This document shows, in pieces, positions 1 through 5,424 of a stretch of DNA of 6,487 bases. The position numbers were made by a program, and so were the translations under genes. Source of the DNA: Hyphomicrobiales bacterium (GTDB lineage: Bacteria > Pseudomonadota > Alphaproteobacteria > Rhizobiales > Beijerinckiaceae); assembly GCA_947374125.1 (NCBI GenBank), contig CANCAR010000152.1, positions 1 through 6,487 on the forward strand, read 5' to 3'. The notes beneath the pieces were generated by a model. The model was not told the DNA's origin. It saw only the letters and a program-made list of their open reading frames with translations, and did not search any database. Within the stretch, counting starts at the first letter, position 1. Each line of letters begins with the position of its first letter.

Positions 1-672
1 GAGGCGCTGCGCGACTGGGTATCGAATGTCGAAGACACGTTTTATTGCATCGGCACCTCGGCGGGGCCGCACCCTTACCCGATGATGGTGCGTGACTTCC
101 AGTCGATCATCGGCAAGGAAGCGCGTGAGCAGATGCTTGAGCGCGAAGGGCGGTTGCCGGATTCGCTTGTCGCCTGCATTGGTGGCGGCTCGAATGCCAT
201 TGGTCTCTTCCATCCGTTTCTGGATGATGCGTCGGTTGCGATTTATGGCGTTGAAGCGGCGGGACATGGGGTGGCATCGGGTGCTCATGCGGCATCGCTG
301 AATGGCGGGCGGCCCGGCGTATTGCATGGTAACCGCACCTATTTGCTAATGGATGCGGATGGCCAGATTGCCGAAGCGCATTCGATTTCGGCGGGGCTTG
401 ATTACCCTGGTATCGGTCCCGAACATTCCTGGCTGCACGATACCGGTCGAGTGACCTATCTCTCGACGACCGACACGGAGGCTTTGGAAGCTTTCCAGCT
501 GCTCTCCAAGCTCGAAGGCATTATTCCAGCGCTTGAGCCAGCGCATGCCATTGCGCGTGCGGTTGAAATTGCGGCGTCAAAGCCGAAAGATCATTTGATG
601 ATCGTCAATCTTTGCGGTCGCGGCGACAAGGATATATTCTCGGTGGCCGAGCATCTGGGTGGCATGGAATGA
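1..672 (+). CDS. trpB: Tryptophan synthase beta chain, C-terminal part (5' end outside window)
   Basis: The beta subunit condenses indole with L-serine to give L-tryptophan, using pyridoxal phosphate (PLP), in the cytoplasmic alpha2-beta2 complex with TrpA. The frame is open from base 1, so the gene is truncated by the window; 223 residues remain, roughly the last 55% of a protein normally near 400 residues. The segment starting EALRDW and running through GTSAGPHPYP matches the middle of TrpB. The PLP-phosphate loop GGGSNAIG is encoded at 181-204. SAGLDYPGIGPEH, the TDTEALEAF segment (which holds the family's active-site Glu) and EGIIPALEPAHA follow. The PLP-binding lysine lies upstream of the window and cannot be checked. 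Near the C-terminus, CGRGDKD (from 613) has Cys where the E. coli and Salmonella enzymes have the Ser that contacts the PLP ring nitrogen. The TGA stop overlaps the trpA start (ATGA), which implies translational coupling. Confidence 0.97.
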   Translation, partial: EALRDWVSNVEDTFYCIGTSAGPHPYPMMVRDFQSIIGKEAREQMLEREGRLPDSLVACIGGGSNAIGLFHPFLDDASVAIYGVEAAGHGVASGAHAASLNGGRPGVLHGNRTYLLMDADGQIAEAHSISAGLDYPGIGPEHSWLHDTGRVTYLSTTDTEALEAFQLLSKLEGIIPALEPAHAIARAVEIAASKPKDHLMIVNLCGRGDKDIFSVAEHLGGME

Positions 673-1496
673 CAACACGGATCGATACACGGTTTGCGAC
701 GCTTAAGTCCGATGGTCGCGCGGCACTGGTGACCTTCATTATGGCGGGCGACCCCGACCATGCAACCTCGCTAGAGATCATCAAGGCTTTGCCGAAGGCT
801 GGCGCTGATTTGATCGAAATAGGCATGCCGTTTACCGACCCGATGGCCGATGGGCCGGCGGTTCAGGCGGCGGGATTGCGGGCGCTTGCCGCTGGCGAGA
901 CCCTACACGGCACGCTTGATCTCGTGCGGTCTTTTCGATTGGAGAACAATGAAACGCCGATCATTTTGATGGGCTATTTCAATCCGATCTATATTTACGG
1001 CGTTGAGGCCTTCCTAAAAGACGCAAAAGCGGCAGGCATTGATGGACTTATTGTTGTCGATTGTCCGCCGGAAGAAGATGACGAGCTGTGCAAGCCGGCG
1101 TTGAATGCGGGTCTTAACTTTATCCGGCTTGCGACGCCTACAACGGATGAGAAGCGCCTGCCGAAGGTCCTCTCGAACACCTCCGGTTTTGTCTATTACG
1201 TCTCAATTACGGGTATTACTGGTACGGCTACCCCAGATTTTGGAAAAGTGGCCGCGGCAGTAGCGCGGATCAAGGCGCATACCTATTTACCGGTTGCGGT
1301 GGGCTTTGGCGTGAAGACGGCCGCGGATGCTTCCACCATCGCAAACGGGGCGGACGGGGTGGTTGTAGGCTCAGCTTTGGTGGAAGAAGTGCGCAAATCG
1401 CTTGATTCCAACGGTAAAGCAACGGCGAGTACGGTGAAGTCGGTGATGGATTTGGTCAGCGAAATTGCCGCCGGTGTGCATTCGGTCAAGAAATAA
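669..1496 (+). CDS. trpA: Tryptophan synthase alpha chain
   Basis: This subunit cleaves indole-3-glycerol phosphate to indole and glyceraldehyde 3-phosphate; indole is passed to TrpB through the internal tunnel of the complex. The product is 275 residues, a normal length for this TIM-barrel family. The two catalytic acids are present: Glu50 in LIEIGMPFTDP and Asp61 in ADGP, equivalent to Glu49 and Asp60 of the E. coli enzyme. Other family signatures are MGYFNPIYIYG (101-111), GLIVVDCPPEE (126-136), YYVSITGITG (176-185) and the phosphate-binding GFGV (212-215) and GVVVGSA (230-236). The open frame extends upstream to 612, but I chose ATG 669: it gives the normal N-terminus (MTTRIDTRF), forms the ATGA overlap with the trpB stop, and has a GGGTGG ribosome-binding site at 657-662, six bases upstream. 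It is co-transcribed with trpB and very likely with accD. Confidence 0.98.
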   Translation: MTTRIDTRFATLKSDGRAALVTFIMAGDPDHATSLEIIKALPKAGADLIEIGMPFTDPMADGPAVQAAGLRALAAGETLHGTLDLVRSFRLENNETPIILMGYFNPIYIYGVEAFLKDAKAAGIDGLIVVDCPPEEDDELCKPALNAGLNFIRLATPTTDEKRLPKVLSNTSGFVYYVSITGITGTATPDFGKVAAAVARIKAHTYLPVAVGFGVKTAADASTIANGADGVVVGSALVEEVRKSLDSNGKATASTVKSVMDLVSEIAAGVHSVKK

Positions 1497-1503
1497 ACCG
1501 ACC

Positions 1504-1509
1504 AAGAGG
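1504..1509 (+). promoter_or_regulatory. Ribosome-binding site of accD
   Basis: AAGAGG lies 8 bases before ATG 1518. A second in-frame ATG at 1527 would put it 17 bases away, so the spacing favours 1518, even though many related AccD proteins are annotated from the equivalent of the second Met (MNWI). Confidence 0.65.
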
Positions 1510-1517
1510 TATTCGCT

Positions 1518-2387
1518 ATGGAAACGATGAATTGGATTTCGAACGTCGTACGGCCCAAAATCCGCTCGTTCCTGAAGCGCGACACGCCACAAAATCTCTG
1601 GATTAAATGCCCGGAAAGCGGCCAACTCGTGTTCTCGAAAGACGTTGAGGCAAACCTTAACGTTATTCCGGGCTCGGATTACCACATGCGGCTTGCTGCC
1701 GTTCCTCGGCTTAAATCGATGTTCGATGACGAAGCCTATGAAGAAATTGCTTTGCCGGAAGTGCCGCTTGATCCGCTGAAATTTCGCGACGAGAAGCGCT
1801 ATGTGGATCGATTGCGGGATGCAAAAACTAAAACGCAAATGATTGACGCCGTTAAGATGGCATACGGCAAGGTTGAAGGTGTGCCGCTGACCATCGGCGT
1901 GCAGGATTTCGACTTTATGGGCGGCTCGCTCGGCATGGCGGCGGGCGAGGCCATCATCAAGGGTATGGAAACGGCGGTTGTAAAGCGGACCCCGTTTGTG
2001 CTGTTCGCCTCGTCTGGCGGCGCACGCATGCAAGAGGGGATGTTCTCGCTGATGCAGATGCCGCGCACAACCGTCGCGGTTCGTCGTCTGCGCGATGCTA
2101 AGCTGCCTTACATTGTCGTTTTGACCAATCCAACCATGGGGGGCGTCACAGCCTCTTATGCGATGCTGGGCGATATTCAAATCGCAGAACCGGGCGCTCT
2201 GATCGGCTTTGCTGGTCCACGCGTGATTGAACAAACCATTCGCGAAAAGCTACCCGAGGGCTTTCAGCGGGCGGAATTTTTGAAAGACCATGGCATGGTG
2301 GATATGGTGGTTCACCGCCGTGAGATGAAGGCAACGATTGCCCGCTTGTGCCGACTGTTGACGAATGCACCAGCCAAGGCGGCTTAG
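1518..2387 (+). CDS. accD: Acetyl-CoA carboxylase carboxyltransferase subunit beta
   Basis: With AccA, AccD forms the carboxyltransferase that moves CO2 from carboxybiotin (on AccB) to acetyl-CoA, making malonyl-CoA for fatty acid synthesis. The product is 289 residues, normal or slightly short. The carboxyltransferase (crotonase-like) core is well conserved: DFMGGSLGMAAGEAI (about 132-146), FASSGGARMQEG (163-174), PTMGGVTASYAMLGD (205-219) and IGFAGPRVIEQTIREKLPEGFQ (229-250). The N-terminal zinc ribbon is degenerate: of the four cysteines in the E. coli protein, only the first remains (Cys31). The others align with Ser34, Ile50 and Ser53. To my knowledge such loss occurs in other Hyphomicrobiales AccD proteins, so the gene is probably functional. 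The start is ATG 1518, supported by AAGAGG; ATG 1527 is the alternative. It lies 21 bases after trpA with no terminator visible between them, so it is likely in the same operon. Confidence 0.97.
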   Translation: METMNWISNVVRPKIRSFLKRDTPQNLWIKCPESGQLVFSKDVEANLNVIPGSDYHMRLAAVPRLKSMFDDEAYEEIALPEVPLDPLKFRDEKRYVDRLRDAKTKTQMIDAVKMAYGKVEGVPLTIGVQDFDFMGGSLGMAAGEAIIKGMETAVVKRTPFVLFASSGGARMQEGMFSLMQMPRTTVAVRRLRDAKLPYIVVLTNPTMGGVTASYAMLGDIQIAEPGALIGFAGPRVIEQTIREKLPEGFQRAEFLKDHGMVDMVVHRREMKATIARLCRLLTNAPAKAA

Positions 2388-2424
2388 CCCGTATCGAGTA
2401 CTTTTATATCATCTTTTGTTCACC

Positions 2425-2439
2425 TTAACCGGTGCTTAA
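2425..2439 (+). promoter_or_regulatory. Candidate CtrA binding site (TTAA-N7-TTAA) upstream of the PBP gene
   Basis: The sequence TTAACCGGTGCTTAA is a perfect TTAA-N7-TTAA, the consensus of a full binding site for the alphaproteobacterial cell-cycle regulator CtrA. The left half also matches the extended TTAACC form. It lies 56 bases before the PBP start codon, in the only sizeable non-coding gap between plus-strand genes. I see no convincing -35/-10 pair, so I cannot say whether CtrA would activate or repress. There is no GANTC (CcrM) site between 2388 and 2495. This is inference from the motif and its position; binding has not been shown. Confidence 0.45.
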
Positions 2440-2481
2440 GAGCGGCCTGCTAGTGCTTTTCCTTAAAGAGCGCACAACAGC

Positions 2482-2485
2482 AGGA
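2482..2485 (+). promoter_or_regulatory. Ribosome-binding site of the PBP gene
   Basis: AGGA ends 10 bases before ATG 2496 but only 1 base before the in-frame TTG at 2487. A spacing of 1 base is too short to be used, so ATG 2496 is the start rather than the longer TTG form. Confidence 0.6.
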
Positions 2486-2495
2486 ATTGACAACA

Positions 2496-4601
2496 ATGAG
2501 CGACAGGCGTGATCGGCGTGAGCCGTATCTGGGGGACGAAGCACCGTCCCGCCGTCGCATGCCTGATCGGGACCCGAGTGAGCCATCGGTGAAGCGTCGG
2601 CGTCAACCTGTGCCAGAAGCGGATTTCGACGCGTTTGAACCTGAACTGCCGAAAAAGCGCAGGGAACGCGGCAGGGATGAACGATCAGCCCCTCATCAGC
2701 GCCGACGTTCTTTGTTTGGGCGCGTGATCTATTGGGTGGTGGTCTTTGGCCTATGGGGGCTGATTGCCCTTGGTGGGTTGGTAGCGTTTCATGCGTCCAA
2801 GCTGCCACCGATTGACCAGTTGGCAGTGCCGAAACGTCCACCGAATATTGCTATATTGGGGTCGGACGGCAGTCTGCTCGCCAATCGCGGCGAGACGGGC
2901 GGGCGAGAAGTTGCCCTCAATGAATTGCCCAAATATTTACCGCAAGCGTTTATTGCCATCGAGGACCATCGTTTTTACAGCCATTTCGGGATTGATCCGA
3001 TAGGCATTGCGCGGGCCTTGCTGCGTAACGTCGTGCGGTCGGGTGGTGGCGTGCAGGGCGGCTCGACATTGACCCAACAGCTCGCCAAAAACCTGTTTTT
3101 AACGCAAGAGCGAACGGCTTCGCGTAAAATTCAAGAAGCTATCCTGTCGCTTTGGCTGGAGCGAAAATTTACGAAGGATCAAATCCTCGAACTCTATCTT
3201 AACCGCGTTTATTTCGGATCAGGAGCCTATGGGGTTGAAGGGGCGGCGCAGAAATATTTCGGTAAATCGGCGCGCGAGGTCACCATTGCCGAAGCCGCTA
3301 TTCTCGGCGGACTGGTTCAATCGCCTTCTCGCCTTGCGCCCAATCGCAACCCGGATGCCGCGCATGCGCGTGCTGCTTTGGTGTTGGCAGCGATGCAGCG
3401 CGAAGATTTCATCACTGAACCGCAAATGAAAGAGGCGCTCGCGCGGCCTGCGCCATCGGTTAAGCCGAAGGGGGCAGCTTCCGTCCTCTATGCAGCCGAC
3501 CATGTGATGGATGTGCTGGACGATCTTGTCGGCACCATTGAGGGCGATGTGATCGTGACCACCACGATCAACCCGGCGATGCAGGCCTATGCCGAGAAGG
3601 CGGTGACGGAAGAACTCCAAGCCAAGGGCACTAAGTATGGCGTGACGCAGGGCGCATTGGTATCGCTCGACAGCGATGGTGCCATCCGCGCGTTGGTTGG
3701 CGGTCGATCCTATTCCGAGAGCCAGTTTGACCGTGTGACCAGCGCAAAACGGCAACCGGGTTCAGCCTTCAAGCCATTTGTTTATCTGGCCGCATTAGAG
3801 AAGGGGCTAACGCCTGATACGACGCGGGATGATGCGCCGCTTAACATTAAAGGCTGGCAGCCAGAAAACTACGCGAAGGAGTATCGAGGGCAAGTAACGC
3901 TGACCGAGGGCCTGTCGCAATCGCTCAACACCGTTGCCGTGCGGCTCGGCTTGGAAGTTGGCCCTAAAGCGGTGGCTAGCGTTGCGCAACGTTTGGGCAT
4001 CAAGTCGAAACTAGATGTAAACGCCTCGATCGCGCTTGGCACATCGGTGGTGACACCGCTTGAACTCGTATCCGCCTATACGAGTTTTGCGAATGGCGGC
4101 CTCTCGGTGAGCCCCTATGTCATTACCGAGGTTATTTCGCGCGAAGGCGACCTGATCTATACGCGCTCGGATAGCCAAGCCCGACAAGTGATTGACCCGG
4201 CCTATTTGGCGGAACTGAACGTCATGATGCGAGAAACGCTGAAAACCGGGACGGCCAAGAAGGCCGATCTTCCCGGCTGGGATGCTGGCGGCAAAACTGG
4301 CACCAGTCAGGATTTTAGGGATGCTTGGTTTATAGGCTATACCAGTGCGCTGGTGACAGGCGTCTGGCTTGGTAATGATGATAATTCACCAACCAAACAT
4401 GTCGCGGGTGGCAGTTTGCCCGTTGAAATTTGGTCACGTTATATGAAGCAAGCCTTGTCGAAGAAGCAGCCTCAACCCTTGCCGGCCAGCGACCCGCCGC
4501 CTTTTGATCTGTTTGCAGGCTGGAATTTGCCGTGGATATCCGGAAAGCCAAGTGATGGGATGGCGGTTCGCCCGACGGGAAGTGTTCCGTCGAGTAATTG
4601 A
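2496..4601 (+). CDS. Class A penicillin-binding protein, PBP1A family (bifunctional peptidoglycan glycosyltransferase/transpeptidase)
   Basis: This protein polymerises lipid II into glycan strands and cross-links the stem peptides, anchored in the inner membrane and acting in the periplasm. It has 701 residues. Residues 1-73 form a cytoplasmic tail rich in charge and proline (about 22 Arg/Lys in the first 72). One membrane anchor spans about 75-98. The GT51 glycosyltransferase domain follows with all motifs: EDHRFYSHFG with catalytic Glu156, QGGSTLTQQLAKN (187-199), RKIQE (210-214), and ILELYLNRVYFGSGAYG after these. The transpeptidase domain has SAFK (nucleophile Ser423, Lys426), SLN (476-478) and KTGT (600-603). 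The C-terminus is proline-rich. It is shorter than typical gamma- or alphaproteobacterial PBP1A (about 800-850 residues), and I see no large inserted OB-type domain between the two catalytic domains. It follows accD after a 108-base gap, so it probably has its own promoter. The exact subgroup (1A, 1B-like or PbpC-like) is uncertain, so no symbol is given. Confidence 0.95.
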   Translation: MSDRRDRREPYLGDEAPSRRRMPDRDPSEPSVKRRRQPVPEADFDAFEPELPKKRRERGRDERSAPHQRRRSLFGRVIYWVVVFGLWGLIALGGLVAFHASKLPPIDQLAVPKRPPNIAILGSDGSLLANRGETGGREVALNELPKYLPQAFIAIEDHRFYSHFGIDPIGIARALLRNVVRSGGGVQGGSTLTQQLAKNLFLTQERTASRKIQEAILSLWLERKFTKDQILELYLNRVYFGSGAYGVEGAAQKYFGKSAREVTIAEAAILGGLVQSPSRLAPNRNPDAAHARAALVLAAMQREDFITEPQMKEALARPAPSVKPKGAASVLYAADHVMDVLDDLVGTIEGDVIVTTTINPAMQAYAEKAVTEELQAKGTKYGVTQGALVSLDSDGAIRALVGGRSYSESQFDRVTSAKRQPGSAFKPFVYLAALEKGLTPDTTRDDAPLNIKGWQPENYAKEYRGQVTLTEGLSQSLNTVAVRLGLEVGPKAVASVAQRLGIKSKLDVNASIALGTSVVTPLELVSAYTSFANGGLSVSPYVITEVISREGDLIYTRSDSQARQVIDPAYLAELNVMMRETLKTGTAKKADLPGWDAGGKTGTSQDFRDAWFIGYTSALVTGVWLGNDDNSPTKHVAGGSLPVEIWSRYMKQALSKKQPQPLPASDPPPFDLFAGWNLPWISGKPSDGMAVRPTGSVPSSN
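4573..4592. terminator. Hairpin at the convergent gene junction, possible bidirectional terminator
   Basis: CGACGGGAAGTGTTCCGTCG folds into an 8-bp stem (CGAC+GGAA with TTCC+GTCG) with one bulged G and a GTG loop. It lies inside the last codons of the PBP gene and just past the stop of the minus-strand peptidase gene. No T-rich run follows on either strand, so it is not a canonical intrinsic terminator. A competing smaller stem (CCCG/CGGG) overlaps its left arm. Confidence 0.25.
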
Positions 4602-4610
4602 TCAACGCGC

Positions 4611-5372
4611 CTATTGATAGCGATGCAGCGATGGACCATGGCGCTTTAACCACGTTTCGGCCTTATCATAGCCCGGATAAAGCGTTTCAACGACCCGCCA
4701 GAACCGATTTGAATGATTGAGTTCCTTGAGATGCGCCACCTCATGGGCGGCAAGATAATCGAGAATCTCTGATGGGGCGAAAATAAGCCGCCAGGAGAAG
4801 TTTAAACGGCCGGAACTCGAGCAGGAGCCCCAACGGCTTGTGGTATCTTTCAATGCAATCCGCCGCGCCGGAATGCCGAGCGCTGACGTGTATCGCTTGA
4901 CCGCGTGATCCAGATCAAGGCTCGCCTGCTTTTTGAGAAAGTCCTTGATCCGGCGCAGCGTGTATTCGGGGCGTCCAGCGACGATGATGAGCGCTTCGCC
5001 GGTTGCGCTCGTCTCCGTCCATACGGTGCCGCGCGCGTTGGGGCGGTGTTCGATGCGATGCGGTGTGCCGCGCAATGGGATGATCGCGCCCGGCTCGCAG
5101 ATTATTCTGACATCGAATTTTTTGAGCCGCTCCGCGATCCATCCGCCATGGCGGTGCGCGAAGTCTGTAGCCTGCGTTAGGCTCCCGCGCAGGGGCATGG
5201 TTAGCGTGATTTCGTGTTTCGCCGAACTCGCCCGCAACGTGTAGCGCCTTGCGGTGGGACTACGTTTCAGTGCCACGCGAAACACATTTTCCCCATGTGG
5301 CACGTCAATATGCAATGGGGGCAGGGTTTTAGGGGCAGGTGTTTTGCGGCGGGGTGACAGAAACGGAATCAT
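4611..5372 (-). CDS. YgjP/SprT-like zinc metallopeptidase (M48-type, DUF45 family)
   Basis: The product has 253 residues and is a predicted soluble zinc-dependent metallopeptidase of the YgjP/SprT-like group; its substrate is unknown. The C-terminal third has the family core: DTTSRWGSCSSSGRLNFSWRL (from residue 176) followed by HEVAH (His210, Glu211, His214) and LNHSNRFW with a further His220, a likely third zinc ligand. Glu211 would be the catalytic base. The N-terminal part (about 30-170) matches the usual beta-rich region with RRYTLRAS, WI-ERLKK and PLRG segments. I see no signal peptide or membrane span, so it is probably cytoplasmic. The start at ATG 5372 has no clear ribosome-binding site; no alternative in-frame start occurs in the 27 bases upstream, and the ATG overlaps the TGA of a 12-codon frame (5407-5369). 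It is 52 bases downstream of phaZ on the same strand and converges with the PBP gene, with 9 bases between the stops. Confidence 0.9.
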   Translation of the reverse strand: MIPFLSPRRKTPAPKTLPPLHIDVPHGENVFRVALKRSPTARRYTLRASSAKHEITLTMPLRGSLTQATDFAHRHGGWIAERLKKFDVRIICEPGAIIPLRGTPHRIEHRPNARGTVWTETSATGEALIIVAGRPEYTLRRIKDFLKKQASLDLDHAVKRYTSALGIPARRIALKDTTSRWGSCSSSGRLNFSWRLIFAPSEILDYLAAHEVAHLKELNHSNRFWRVVETLYPGYDKAETWLKRHGPSLHRYQ

Positions 5373-5424
5373 CGGTGTATCGTGCCCAGTGAGAGTGGGT
5401 TTGTCATCCCGCCCATTCTACCCG

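Noticed and set aside
1371..2234. A 287-codon open frame on the minus strand opposite trpA and accD
   Set aside because: It lies antisense to well-supported genes, has a low-complexity His/Arg/Asn-rich product resembling no family I know, and is explained by the codon bias of accD.
2487..2495. TTG at 2487 as PBP start
   Set aside because: Only one base separates it from AGGA; ATG 2496 has proper spacing.
3219..3755. A 178-codon open frame on the minus strand opposite the PBP gene
   Set aside because: It is antisense to the catalytic domains of the PBP, with Arg/His-rich composition and no recognisable motif; a shadow frame.
4905..5244. Overlapping plus-strand frames opposite the metallopeptidase gene
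   Set aside because: They overlap each other and a convincing minus-strand gene, and show no domain.
5383..5397. CCCA/TGGG inverted repeat between phaZ and the peptidase gene as a terminator
   Set aside because: The stem is only 4 bp with a 7-base loop and no T-run follows in the direction of transcription.
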